Source: Bradyrhizobium manausense (GTDB lineage: Bacteria; Pseudomonadota; Alphaproteobacteria; Rhizobiales; Xanthobacteraceae). From it: a stretch of DNA of 64,000 bases. The notes beneath the pieces were generated by a model that was not told where the DNA came from, did no database searches, and saw only the letters and a program-made list of their open reading frames with translations. Each line of letters begins with the position of its first letter. Within the stretch, counting starts at the first letter, position 1. Both the position numbers and the translations under genes were made by a program. Where the stretch lies: NCBI RefSeq assembly GCF_018131105.1, contig NZ_JAFCJI010000002.1, forward strand, positions 124,001-188,000, in the 5' to 3' direction. This document shows, one piece after another, positions 1 through 7,993 of the stretch.

Positions 1-227
1 AGATAGAGCCCGAAGGGGTTACGACCCGGCGTCAGCCATCCCTCGACCGCGTCGGTCAGATGCAGATATCCGCCGTGCCCGTTCGACAGCATGCGATAGG
101 TGTCCGCCTCGCCTCGCGCCGGCCTTTCGCTGTCCGGGCGCGCAAAGCCCAGCCTGGCGTAGAACCGCTCCGACGCATCGAGGTCGTTGCACGGCAGGAT
201 CGCGATCAGGGCTCCGGACGGGCTCAT
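1..227 (-). CDS. VOC (glyoxalase/bleomycin-resistance) family protein, partial
   Basis: Only the first ~75 residues lie in the window; the rest runs off the left edge. The N-terminus (MSPSGALIAILPCNDLDASE) followed by RFYARLGF is the usual opening of vicinal-oxygen-chelate proteins: a beta strand, then 'D...S..FY..LGF'. The text continues to HGGYLHLTDAVEG, another VOC strand. The ATG at the right end is preceded by GGAG at normal spacing. VOC proteins bind metals or small toxic molecules; the substrate cannot be told from this fragment. The gene opens away from the small gene on the other strand, so the two are divergent. Confidence 0.75.
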   Translation of the reverse strand, partial: MSPSGALIAILPCNDLDASERFYARLGFARPDSERPARGEADTYRMLSNGHGGYLHLTDAVEGWLTPGRNPFGLY

Positions 228-317
228 GCATGCACTCCGATTGAGCGGCATCAAAAAGCCCGCGGCGAATTTCTCCGCGCGGGCTGAACCAACTTTTTCG
301 ATGATGCCATTGTGCCA

Positions 318-340
318 GTGTTTTGCCCGACGTGTCAAAC
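318..340. repeat. short GTGTTTTGCCCG-type motif, copy 1
   Basis: GTGTTTTGCCCGACGTGTCAAAC lies between the VOC gene and the 65-residue orphan. A near copy that is a perfect palindrome in its second part is at 57845-57865. I recall similar TTTTGCCCG..G.CAAA strings in other Bradyrhizobium intergenic regions, which is memory rather than a search result. Its role is unknown. Confidence 0.4.
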
Positions 341-385
341 GAACGATCTGACGGCCTCGCGCGTTGGTCGACGGGAGGACCGGCC

Positions 386-583
386 ATGACATCGAGGATT
401 GCACCCAAAACGTCACGAGATCTGCCGGGGCAGAGGCCCCGCATCGACAGGGAGCGGGAGACGCAAGAGGCTGTCATCGAAGACGCCGGCGAGACTGAAG
501 ACAACAACCGCGATCTCGTTCACGGCGACGGCGGAACCATCGACCTGCCCACCAAGCCAGGCGATCTGTCGAAGGATGATTAG
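386..583 (+). CDS. small acidic orphan protein (65 aa)
   Basis: Unrecognised protein rich in Asp, Glu, Arg and Thr with no membrane segment, probably cytoplasmic and partly disordered. The ATG chosen has a GGGAGGA ribosome-binding site seven bases upstream. An in-frame start 63 bases earlier has no such site. The C-terminus ends in LSKDD. Similar short proteins are frequent in Bradyrhizobium, but I assign no function. Confidence 0.6.
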   Translation: MTSRIAPKTSRDLPGQRPRIDRERETQEAVIEDAGETEDNNRDLVHGDGGTIDLPTKPGDLSKDD

Positions 584-751
584 GCCGCAAAGGCAGCGCG
601 CATCGCGGGTGTATGCCCGATGCCGCGGAGACCCCGGCCGAAGGGGACAACGCTCGTCCTCCCAGCTCTATATGTGGTGCGCAAGGGGCTTGCTTCAAGC
701 TCCCGCCCCCGGTGTACACCCCCGCGCCTCACAGCAACGAGAGGGGTCACC

Positions 752-2284
752 ATGCCGGTCCTGCTTCCGACGTCACGCCCGCGCGCCCGCACCTCGCCGA
801 CCCGCGCCGAGAAGCCGGCCGACCATGCCGTGTTGATCGCCGGCGGCGGGCCGACCGGATTGATGCTGGCGGCGGAGCTGGCGCTCGCAAAAGCCGATGT
901 CGCCATCGTCGAGCGCCGCGCCAGCCAGGATCTCACCGGCACGCGCGCCGGAGGCCTGCACGCGCGCAGCATCGAGATCCTCGATCAGCGCGGCGTTGCG
1001 GATCGCTTCCTGCGCGAAGGGACAATCACCCAGCTCGCGGGCTTTGCCTGGACGCGGCTCGACATCCGCGACCTGCCCACGCGGCACCCTTACGGGCTTG
1101 CGCTGCGGCAGGGCCACATCGAACGCATTTTGGCCGATTGGGTCGCCGAGCTCGGCGTCCCCTTCTATCGCAACAGCGAGGTGAGCGATGTCGTGCAGGG
1201 CGACACTTGCGTCGACGTGACGCTCGCGGGCGGCAAGAGGTTGCGCGCAGATTATCTGGTCGGCTGTGACGGCGGGCGCAGCCTGGTGCGCAAGATGGCC
1301 GGCATCGATTTTGCCGGCTCCGAGCCGACGCTGAGCAACCTCATGGCAGACGTCGAGATGCGCGAGGCGCCGGAATGGGGCCTGCGTCACGACGCACTCG
1401 GCTTTCACGGCCTCAGCAAGACCGAGAGCGGGCGCGTGCTGGTGGTGATGACGGAAGCGACGCTGGGACGGCGCGGCGAAGCGACCCTGCGCGATCTCAG
1501 CGCGGCGCTGATCGCCGTGTACGGCACCGATTTCGCCGTCCACAGCCCATCCTGGATCTCCCGCTTCACCGATGCGGCACGGCAGGCGGTGGCGTATCGC
1601 CGGGGACGCGTGCTGCTCGCCGGCGACGCCGCGCATATCCATCACTCCGTCGGCGGACAGGGCCTCAACACCGGCCTGCAGGATGCCGTCAATCTCGGCT
1701 GGAAGCTGGCGCAGGCGGTCCATCGCCAGTCGCCCGACAGCCTGCTCGACACCTACCATGCCGAACGCCACCCTGTGGCCGCGCGCGTGTTGCGCAACAC
1801 CAGGGCGCAGATCGCCCTGCTCCGCCGCAATGACGACGGCCGCAAGGCCGCGCGCGAGGTCGTGTCCGAGCTGCTGGCGATGGACGAGCCGCGCAAGCGC
1901 TATGGCGCGATGATGAGCGGGCTCGACATCCACTATGATCTCGGCCAAGGGCATCCGCTGCTCGGCCGCCGCATGCCGGATCTCGCCTTGACCGTCGAGG
2001 GCCGCCCCATGCAGCTGTTCACGCTGCTGCACGATGCGCGCGGCGTGCTGCTCGATTTCGGCGGGCTCGACGTGCCGGACATCCCGGACACCGCGCTTTG
2101 GGCCGGTCGCGTCACGCGCGTCGATGCCCGCTATGGGGGCGCATGGGCGCTTCCGGCCATCGGCGCGATCGACGCGCCCGCGGCCGTGCTGGTGAGGCCC
2201 GACGGGCACGTGGCGTGGGTGAGTGATGGGAGCGAAGGCGGACTTGCGGAGGCTCTGACGAGATGGTTCGGCGCGGCGCGCTGA
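752..2284 (+). CDS. FAD-dependent aromatic monooxygenase (PHBH/PheA-like)
   Basis: A flavoprotein hydroxylase of the p-hydroxybenzoate hydroxylase superfamily (510 aa). The Rossmann FAD motif GGGPTG is at residues 31-36. The second FAD signature, LLAGDAAHIHHSVGGQG, has its Asp at residue 292. Both are diagnostic of group A monooxygenases, which use NAD(P)H and O2 to hydroxylate phenols or polyketide-like rings. The C-terminal ~120 residues form the thioredoxin-like tail found in the phenol-hydroxylase and rifampicin-monooxygenase branches. The ATG used has a GAGAGGGG site before it; a longer in-frame start is possible. There is no catabolic neighbour, so the substrate is unknown. Confidence 0.85.
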   Translation: MPVLLPTSRPRARTSPTRAEKPADHAVLIAGGGPTGLMLAAELALAKADVAIVERRASQDLTGTRAGGLHARSIEILDQRGVADRFLREGTITQLAGFAWTRLDIRDLPTRHPYGLALRQGHIERILADWVAELGVPFYRNSEVSDVVQGDTCVDVTLAGGKRLRADYLVGCDGGRSLVRKMAGIDFAGSEPTLSNLMADVEMREAPEWGLRHDALGFHGLSKTESGRVLVVMTEATLGRRGEATLRDLSAALIAVYGTDFAVHSPSWISRFTDAARQAVAYRRGRVLLAGDAAHIHHSVGGQGLNTGLQDAVNLGWKLAQAVHRQSPDSLLDTYHAERHPVAARVLRNTRAQIALLRRNDDGRKAAREVVSELLAMDEPRKRYGAMMSGLDIHYDLGQGHPLLGRRMPDLALTVEGRPMQLFTLLHDARGVLLDFGGLDVPDIPDTALWAGRVTRVDARYGGAWALPAIGAIDAPAAVLVRPDGHVAWVSDGSEGGLAEALTRWFGAAR

Positions 2285-2322
2285 GCTCTGGCGATCAGCG
2301 GAGGCATGGCCGGTGTTTTTGC

Positions 2323-2358
2323 GACTTGGTAGATCCCGAAGACTTGGCAAATCCCGAA
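2323..2358. repeat. tandem 18-bp repeat, two copies
   Basis: GACTTGGTAGATCCCGAA is followed directly by GACTTGGCAAATCCCGAA, with 2 differences in 18. It sits just after the monooxygenase gene and before a GC-rich hairpin. It is probably a slippage or small duplication product. Confidence 0.7.
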
Positions 2359-2361
2359 AAC

Positions 2362-2398
2362 GGCCCCGGCGCTGACGGGGGGCTTGGGCGCCGGAGCC
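2362..2398. terminator. GC-rich hairpin downstream of the monooxygenase
   Basis: The arms CCGGCGC and GCGCCGG pair around a 15-base loop and extend by an outer GGC/GCC with one mismatch. There is no T-run after it, so it could act as a Rho-linked or mRNA-stabilising hairpin rather than a classical terminator. Confidence 0.4.
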
Positions 2399-2453
2399 GC
2401 CATTCCAGGCCGGTCAATCGGCGGTAGGCCGGCCAGCTGACAAAGTCGAATCC

Positions 2454-2467
2454 GGAACTTAAGTTCC
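2454..2467. promoter_or_regulatory. 14-bp perfect palindrome
   Basis: GGAACTTAAGTTCC is perfectly self-complementary and lies in the gap between two convergent genes. It begins with GGAAC, the EcfG -35 core, but no CGTT follows at 16-17 bases, so I do not call a promoter. The function is unknown. Confidence 0.35.
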
Positions 2468-2494
2468 TAACGGCGCAAGCGGCTGCGCCTGCAG

Positions 2495-2683
2495 TCAGAA
2501 ATCTTCCTCTTCGCTCGGAAACGGATCCTGCGTCCTGCGGCCAAGAAAGGTGTCCGGCCTTGGGGTCTTCAAGACCTCGAGCGCCCTTGCGATCTCGCTG
2601 CGCACCCGCTCATTCTGGGTCGCGATTGCGGCTGTCTCGTTGTGGACGTGATGGATCGGCGCGCGCTTGTCCGGCATGACCAT
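2495..2683 (-). CDS. small orphan protein (62 aa)
   Basis: Unrecognised soluble protein. It has a central helical stretch (NERVRSEIARALEVLKT) and a very acidic tail ending SEEEDF. The first ATG is preceded by GAGGAG at good spacing, so it is preferred over the ATG two codons later. No partner gene can be inferred from the context. Confidence 0.6.
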   Translation of the reverse strand: MVMPDKRAPIHHVHNETAAIATQNERVRSEIARALEVLKTPRPDTFLGRRTQDPFPSEEEDF

Positions 2684-3009
2684 GCTCCTCGCGATGCAGG
2701 CGGGAGCGCAATCGGTCTCTCAGCCACCGACGCCTACGGCAGAACCTTGGCCGGTGATGCCGGGTAAACTACCTCAGGCTGACTTGGTTCAACAGTGAAC
2801 TTTGGCCGCAGTGCAAAATGAGTAAGTATCTCAAAAGGCCCAAACGTTGCACTCGAATCATCACAGAGTTTTTTCCGCGGACCTATCAAATGATGAGGAC
2901 GCTCCCGGTACGAGACGTACAATCAATTATCACCGCAAGACCCGTGGTATCCATCGGTGATGAGAACGCCCGATCGCGCTCCCGCCTTCTCGAACATGGG
3001 AGCAGCGCC
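2684..3009. other. 326-base non-coding interval
   Basis: No convincing gene is present. The only structured element I see is GTTCA-ACAG-TGAAC at 2787-2800, a small inverted repeat between two divergent small genes that could be an operator. Open frames here lack ribosome-binding sites. Confidence 0.4.
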
Positions 3010-3210
3010 ATGTTGAAGCGGCGTCGTTTCAAGCAGACCAGGACACTCCACCAGAGGCTCGCAGAGGAAGCCGTGCAATTGCGCGAGCAGGCGCGCGGGC
3101 TTGCGCCGGGACATCGCCGCGAGACGCTGCTGCGCCGCGCGCGGCAGGACGAGATGGCGATGCAGATCGACGCCTGGCTGCATTCGCCGGGCCTGAGGGC
3201 GCCGACATGA
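3010..3210 (+). CDS. small helical orphan protein (66 aa)
   Basis: A basic, helix-rich protein (MLKRRRFKQTRTLHQRLAEE...) with the pattern LREQARGLAPG and LLRRARQDEMA. It resembles a small family I recall as common in Bradyrhizobium, usually annotated hypothetical. The ATG is chosen because GGGAGCAG lies just upstream. The reading frame extends further upstream without a good start. Its stop overlaps the next gene's ATG by four bases, so the two are probably translated together. Confidence 0.6.
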   Translation: MLKRRRFKQTRTLHQRLAEEAVQLREQARGLAPGHRRETLLRRARQDEMAMQIDAWLHSPGLRAPT

Positions 3211-3419
3211 CCCAGCAATACCGTGCCTATCTCGTCGGTGAAGACGGCGTCTTTCGCGCCGCCGAGGCGTTCGAGGCTTCCAGCGACACGTCCGCCCTTG
3301 CCTTTGCGCGGCGGTTTGCACGCCGCGGCGACGTCGAGGTCTGGCAGCTCGGCCGCAAGATCGGTTTGCTGAAGGGGGCGTGGCCGCCCGAGGCGCAGGA
3401 CTCGCGGGCTGAGCGCTAG
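3207..3419 (+). CDS. small orphan protein (70 aa), coupled to the preceding gene
   Basis: Unrecognised soluble protein with an alpha/beta pattern: MTQQYRAYLVGEDG, a helix with ALAFARRFARRG, then VEVWQLGRKIG. This layout is typical of small Bradyrhizobium proteins that pair with DUF6894-like neighbours. Its ATG overlaps the previous stop (ATGA), indicating translational coupling. Its end overlaps the end of the leftward DUF6894 gene by four bases. Confidence 0.6.
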   Translation: MTQQYRAYLVGEDGVFRAAEAFEASSDTSALAFARRFARRGDVEVWQLGRKIGLLKGAWPPEAQDSRAER

Positions 3420-3664
3420 GACCTGAGGTTTTCGACCTCGAAGGTGAACTTGACCTGCATCACGGGCCCCGCTGCGTCGCGGACCTCGATCGCCATGTTC
3501 TGGCGGCCCGTCGCGGGCGGAAAGCTGTGCACCGCATCCCGTGCCATGTCGGCGAGCGACTTGGCAGCCTCGGCCTGCACCGCGCGGAGGCTGGAAAGCT
3601 CCAGGCCCTCCTCGTCGACGGCGAGGAGATCGCCCTCGAGCAGATCGAAGAAATAGCGTGCCAT
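3416..3664 (-). CDS. DUF6894-like small protein (82 aa)
   Basis: The sequence MARYFFDLLEGDLLAVDEEG, then ELSSLRAVQAEAAKSLADMA and a closing VKFTFEV strand, match the pattern I associate with DUF6894, a rhizobial family of unknown role. The start chosen is the second of two nearby ATGs because an AAGGG site lies nine bases before it. The upstream ATG would have none. It converges on the two-gene operon to its left and shares four bases with it. Confidence 0.7.
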   Translation of the reverse strand: MARYFFDLLEGDLLAVDEEGLELSSLRAVQAEAAKSLADMARDAVHSFPPATGRQNMAIEVRDAAGPVMQVKFTFEVENLRS

Positions 3665-3794
3665 GGCGAGCATCCCTTTGCCTTGGGATGAAAGAGCAGC
3701 GGGAGGCATCCGTTCCTTAAATTCAGGACAGGAGACCACAGCCTCTGCGGCATGGCACTTCGGGTCGATTGCGGTCCGTCATGTTCCGGGACGG

Positions 3795-4052
3795 CTACGC
3801 TGCTCGCTGCAACTCCGCCGGCCGCTCCACCCGCGCCTCCAGCAGGGCAACCGAGGTCCGCAGATTGTCCCGGCGCGCACGCAATGCCTGGGCCAGCGTG
3901 GAATACATGGGGCTGCCGGGGTCGGCATTGCCGGAATTGCGCTCTTCCTCGGCAATGTCGCTCTCGAGCATCTGGATCCGCCAGTGCAGGTCGGAGATCA
4001 GAGCGTGGAGCTGCAAGGACGCTGTCGCTTCGAAACGGGACGTGGACTGCAT
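3795..4052 (-). CDS. small coiled-coil protein (85 aa)
   Basis: Unrecognised. Residues ~12-40 (LQLHALISDLHWRIQMLESD) and ~55-80 form two helices with heptad-like hydrophobic spacing separated by a short NSGNADPGSP linker, suggesting a helical hairpin or dimer. AGGCGA lies before the ATG. There is no signal peptide or metal motif. It is likely a conserved Bradyrhizobium orphan. Confidence 0.55.
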   Translation of the reverse strand: MQSTSRFEATASLQLHALISDLHWRIQMLESDIAEEERNSGNADPGSPMYSTLAQALRARRDNLRTSVALLEARVERPAELQRAA

Positions 4053-4162
4053 GGGATCGCCTCAATCTGAAACGGCACGATCGGCCGGGTTGGAATTAAG
4101 ACCTCATGCAGCAAGAGCGATGCCAACTCTTTCCGGGACAATCAGTAAGAGCCCTGAGCGCC

Positions 4163-4411
4163 CTACTCCTCCGCCAGCTTGCGCTGGATATAGGCGTCAA
4201 CCGTCTCGGCGAACGAGCGCTGCACGCCGACCGAGGTCACATGCAGCTCGAGCGCGTCCTGCTGCAGCGCGCGCAAGCCGCGACTTCGCGCGCTGACCGG
4301 GGCCATCGCCAGATAGTCGTCGATCGCGCCCGTCGCCAGCGGGATGCCTTTCGGATCTCCCCTCGCGATCAGCAAACGCAGAAAGCTCAGGCAATCGGCC
4401 AACCCCGCCAT
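4163..4411 (-). CDS. small orphan protein (82 aa)
   Basis: Unrecognised, mostly helical and soluble (MAGLADCLSFLRLLIARGDP...ALELHVTSVGVQRSF...VDAYIQRKLAEE). The ATG is ten bases after the stop of a 34-residue gene, with TAAGG just upstream. A longer reading frame exists upstream but simply overlaps that small gene out of frame. The two probably form one operon. Confidence 0.55.
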   Translation of the reverse strand: MAGLADCLSFLRLLIARGDPKGIPLATGAIDDYLAMAPVSARSRGLRALQQDALELHVTSVGVQRSFAETVDAYIQRKLAEE

Positions 4412-4421
4412 GGATTTGGCC

Positions 4422-4526
4422 TTAGCTGCGCGGGGATTTCGGCTTCGGCTTCCTGATGGGCTGGGAATGCGTCCCGAACAGCGCCAGCAGCAACGCAACT
4501 TCTTCCTTCGAACCGACCTGGATCAT
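4422..4526 (-). CDS. 34-residue mini-protein upstream of the 82-aa orphan
   Basis: MIQVGSKEEVALLLALFG, then a basic Pro/Lys-rich tail ending KPKSPRS and TAA. The start has a near-perfect Shine-Dalgarno (AAAAGGAGATC) directly upstream, the best in the area, and the frame closes ten bases before the next gene's ATG. It could be a real small peptide or a leader that couples translation of the next gene. Composition is reasonable but the length is short. Confidence 0.45.
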   Translation of the reverse strand: MIQVGSKEEVALLLALFGTHSQPIRKPKPKSPRS

Positions 4527-4648
4527 GATGATCTCCTTTTCGCTCCGTTGGTCGGGCCCTGCAGCGAAGGAGTTCAGAACGATCTGGTTTCAGCTATGTT
4601 TCAATTGTTTCGTCGAAGGCAAGGTCGCGTCGCGCGAGCCCGGGACGC

Positions 4649-4909
4649 TCAGCTATTGGGCGCCCATCCGATGATCGCGCCGACCAGGCACAGCAGCGAG
4701 CCGAAGGCCGTGCCGCCCATCTGCATCCAGTACCGGATCGGCATGGTGTCCCGGTAAAATTCCTGCCGCGACCATCTCGACCAGTCCAGCCAGTCGTCAT
4801 TGACGAACAGGATCTTGCGCTCGACGTAGCCATACCAGGCCTTGCGGGCCCAGTAGATGCTGAACCCGATCGTGACAAACCGATAGAGCAGATCCAGCGC
4901 GGGGTTCAT
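4649..4909 (-). CDS. small membrane protein (86 aa)
   Basis: Two hydrophobic stretches are visible: residues ~5-22 (LDLLYRFVTIGFSIYWA) and the C-terminal ~65-82 (GTAFGSLLCLVGAIIGWA). Between them is an aromatic, charged loop with DDWLDWSRWSRQEFYRD, so it is probably a hairpin in the inner membrane. The family is unknown to me. The ATG is chosen because the upstream in-frame extension is Arg/Pro-rich shadow sequence. Confidence 0.6.
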   Translation of the reverse strand: MNPALDLLYRFVTIGFSIYWARKAWYGYVERKILFVNDDWLDWSRWSRQEFYRDTMPIRYWMQMGGTAFGSLLCLVGAIIGWAPNS

Positions 4910-5070
4910 GCAAGCATCCGTTCTCCAGCCCGGGCTCCGGCCAGGGCAACAGCTCTGCCTGTCTTGGTGTCGCCGGAGAGGATGCAGGTTCAATCGACCG
5001 GGCAAGAAAGTCCGCCCGACCGCTCGCTGATGATCGCACCTCGCTCAAGTATCAAGGTGATGCCCTGCTA

Positions 5071-6300
5071 TCATCGCGCCACCAGCGGGACGTATTGTTC
5101 GAGCTCAGGATCCGGGAAGTGCACGGTTTGGCCGAGCTCCGCAGAGCGATAGAGTCCCATGAGCATTTCCATGACCCCTACTCCATCATCAAAGGTCTCA
5201 CTGGGGCTCGTACCAAGCCTGAACGCTTCGACCATATGACGGTTTTCGTCCGTGTAACCGTAGATGCCGGCTTCATCCTCGATCACGGGCATCAGGCCCT
5301 GTTCGGCGTTCTGCTTCTCGACCAGATCCTCGCCCTCCGAGCCGGTGAGCGTGCGTGACAGGAAGACCTTGAGCCCGGTCGAAAGCGACGAGAACTCCAT
5401 CGAATATTCGGGACCAAGCAATTCGAGCTGGATACGCAGCCCCGCCCCAACGTAAGCCCACGATGTCGTCGCCTCGATCATCAGTTGATGCCCCTCGACA
5501 TCTTCCATCGTGAGGATGCCGCGCGCGAAGTCCTCGACGGGACGCTTGGCAAAGTCGACGCCCATTCGCGCCTTGAGGTCGGCGGCATAACGAGGCCGCG
5601 TCCATTTGAGATTGGCCGTCGTGGCACTGGCGCTGACCAGCCGCAACGAATCGCGCTTTGCACCAGGCGCGGTCAGCATGAAGCGTGCGACCTCGACCGA
5701 ATGGCACATCATGTCGGACAGCACGCCGCCTCCCTGCTTTTCGCCCTCCCAGAACCACGGCTCGTGGGGTCCGGAATGCTCCTCCGCCGCGCGAGCAAGA
5801 TAGGGGCGACCGCTCCCGGGCACGGCCCGCCGCCAGATGATGTCCTTGCCGCGCATCACCGCAGTCGAAAATATCTGGTTCTCCAGATAGCCGTGGAGCA
5901 GGCCCGCATCCTCGGCAAGCCTGCGCATTTCCCGCGCTTCGGCAAGGGTCCGAGCCAACGGCTTTTCGCAAGCAACGGCACGCAGGGGAGCTCCAGCCTT
6001 GGTCACGCGGTGAATCTCGCGCATGATGTCGAGACGCGTGTCGTTCGGCGTCAGCAGCCAGAGCGCATCGACCTCGCCGGACATGGCCATGGCCTCGATG
6101 CTGTCGAACTCGCGCGCCTGTCCAAGGCCGAGACTGCGCGCCTTGTCCCCGATCCGCGCACGACGCTCAGCAGAGCGGCTGTACACGCCGCCGACGCTGA
6201 CATTGCGTACGCCGAGCATGGACTGCAGATGGAACGCGGCGATAAAGCCGCTGCCGATGAGCCCGACACGCAGTATCGGAAGTTCGGTGAGCTTCTGCAT
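5071..6300 (-). CDS. Gfo/Idh/MocA-family NAD(P)-dependent dehydrogenase
   Basis: A sugar- or inositol-type oxidoreductase (409 aa). The Rossmann motif GLIGSGFIAAFH is at residues 13-24 and the family signature CEKPLA at 111-116. A histidine-containing segment (MMCHSVEVARFM) lies in the catalytic half. It is the last gene of a leftward five-gene operon, 35 bases after the fused transporter ATPase. AAAGGAGG precedes the ATG. In the context of NagB and an importer it probably oxidises a sugar, amino sugar or cyclitol released inside the cell. MocA of rhizopine catabolism is a family relative, but nothing here proves that substrate. Confidence 0.85.
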   Translation of the reverse strand: MQKLTELPILRVGLIGSGFIAAFHLQSMLGVRNVSVGGVYSRSAERRARIGDKARSLGLGQAREFDSIEAMAMSGEVDALWLLTPNDTRLDIMREIHRVTKAGAPLRAVACEKPLARTLAEAREMRRLAEDAGLLHGYLENQIFSTAVMRGKDIIWRRAVPGSGRPYLARAAEEHSGPHEPWFWEGEKQGGGVLSDMMCHSVEVARFMLTAPGAKRDSLRLVSASATTANLKWTRPRYAADLKARMGVDFAKRPVEDFARGILTMEDVEGHQLMIEATTSWAYVGAGLRIQLELLGPEYSMEFSSLSTGLKVFLSRTLTGSEGEDLVEKQNAEQGLMPVIEDEAGIYGYTDENRHMVEAFRLGTSPSETFDDGVGVMEMLMGLYRSAELGQTVHFPDPELEQYVPLVAR

Positions 6301-6335
6301 ATCAGGCCTCCTTTGGATGATGGCATGGGCTTGGA

Positions 6336-7955
6336 TCAGTTCGGCGCTTTCCGTTGCCGCCCCGGAATCGCGGCCAGCAAGGCCTGCGTATAGGGATGCT
6401 CAGGCCGATTGAGCAGGTCTGCGGTCGGCCTGATCTCGACGATCTCACCAAGACGCATGACGGCAATTCGATCGCAGACCTGCGCCGCAACGTTGAGATC
6501 GTGGGTGATGAACAGCACCGCGAGCCGCAGCTTCTGCTTCAGCGTCTCGAGCAGCGCGAGCACCTGCGCCTGGACCGAGACGTCGAGCGCCGACACAGGT
6601 TCGTCCGCGACCAGGACCTCCGGGTCGAGCGCCAGCGCGCGCGCAATGCCGATCCGCTGGCGCTGCCCACCGGAAAACTCATGCGGAAAGCGTCGCACAG
6701 CGGCCGGATCGAGACCAACGAGTGTCAAAAGCTCCTCGGCGCGCGCGAAGGCCTGTGCCGCCGGAACTCCGTGCGCGATTGGACCGTCGGCGATGATCCG
6801 TCCGACGCGGCGGCGCGGATTGAGCGAGGCAAACGGATCCTGGAAAACCATCTGCATATGTTTGCGGGCGGCCCGTAGACGCGCTCCGCGAGCCTCGGAG
6901 AAATCAAGTTCGCCGATGCGGACCACGCCGGCATCTGCGTCGGTGAGACGCATCACCAATCGTCCGATCGTGCTCTTGCCCGAGCCCGACTCGCCGACCA
7001 GGCCGAGCGTCTCGCCGCGCCGGATCTCGAAGCTTACGTCCTTGACCGCCGCGACCTCGGTCTGCGCTCCAAACCATCCGCTTCCCCGATAAGTCTTTGC
7101 AAGCCCGGTCGCCGCACAGGCAATCGGCTCGTCCTTGACTTGCGCCCGATCCGGCGGGGTTCCCCCCGGTACGGCAGCGAGCAGCCGGCGTGTATAGGGA
7201 TCTTGTGGGCGCCTAAGAACATCTTCGACCGGCCCCTGTTCAACCACCCGCCCCTTCTCCATGACCGCGACGCGGTCCGCGATGTCGGCGACGACGCCGA
7301 AATCATGTGTGATGAAAAGCACCGCCATGCCGCGCCGCTGCTGGATGTCGCGGATGAGCCGAAGGATTTGCGCTTGCGTGGTGACGTCAAGCGCCGTGGT
7401 TGGTTCGTCCGCCACCAGGACCGACGGCTCGAGCGCCAGCGCCATGGCGATCATGGCGCGCTGACGCTGGCCGCCCGACAACTGATGCGGATAGCTGCGG
7501 ACAATCCGCTCCAGGTCGCGCAGGCCCACTTCCTCGAGGAGTGCGCGCATGCGCAGCTTCCGCTCGGGCGGGGTGAGCTGCTCGTGCGCCTCGAATGCCT
7601 CCATGATCTGATCACCGATCCTGATCACAGGATTGAGTGCCGTCATCGGCTCCTGGAAGATCATCGCGATGCGCCGCCCACGCAATCCTCGCCATTCTGC
7701 GGGCGCCAGTCTCAGCAAATCGCGCCCTTCGAAGCGGATTGCTCCTGCAACCGGACGAATGGCTTTCGGAAGCAACCCCATAGCGGCCGAGGCGCAGACC
7801 GATTTGCCGGAGCCGGACTCGCCGACCACGCAGAGGATCTCCCGCGCGTGCAGGGCAAGGGAGACGCCTTCCACGGCGAAGGCACGATCAGCACCGCCGG
7901 GCAGCGCCAGCGTCAGCAGCTCAATTGACAGGATCGGTTCGGCCATGTCGTTCAT
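6336..7955 (-). CDS. fused dipeptide-type ABC transporter ATPase (DppD-DppF type)
   Basis: Two complete ABC domains in one 539-residue chain. The first has Walker A GESGSGKS at 45-52 and signature LSGGQRQR. The second has GESGSGKST in the middle of the protein and FSGGQRQR. Each half ends with the oligopeptide-type region seen in DppD/DppF and GsiA. It energises the importer whose binding protein and permeases are encoded divergently at 11794-15163, which otherwise lack an ATPase. The start is placed at MNDMAEP, 38 bases after the transferase gene; an ATG three codons later is possible. Confidence 0.88.
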   Translation of the reverse strand: MNDMAEPILSIELLTLALPGGADRAFAVEGVSLALHAREILCVVGESGSGKSVCASAAMGLLPKAIRPVAGAIRFEGRDLLRLAPAEWRGLRGRRIAMIFQEPMTALNPVIRIGDQIMEAFEAHEQLTPPERKLRMRALLEEVGLRDLERIVRSYPHQLSGGQRQRAMIAMALALEPSVLVADEPTTALDVTTQAQILRLIRDIQQRRGMAVLFITHDFGVVADIADRVAVMEKGRVVEQGPVEDVLRRPQDPYTRRLLAAVPGGTPPDRAQVKDEPIACAATGLAKTYRGSGWFGAQTEVAAVKDVSFEIRRGETLGLVGESGSGKSTIGRLVMRLTDADAGVVRIGELDFSEARGARLRAARKHMQMVFQDPFASLNPRRRVGRIIADGPIAHGVPAAQAFARAEELLTLVGLDPAAVRRFPHEFSGGQRQRIGIARALALDPEVLVADEPVSALDVSVQAQVLALLETLKQKLRLAVLFITHDLNVAAQVCDRIAVMRLGEIVEIRPTADLLNRPEHPYTQALLAAIPGRQRKAPN

Positions 7956-7993
7956 TTGACCCGATCCAACATCGCGCTTCTCCCTCGTCCCGA

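Noticed and set aside
773-2350. Open frame of ~525 codons opposite the monooxygenase
   Set aside because: His/Ala/Arg-rich shadow; the plus-strand frame has clear FAD motifs.
2734-2922. 62-codon frame on the minus strand
   Set aside because: No ribosome-binding site and composition unlike neighbours.
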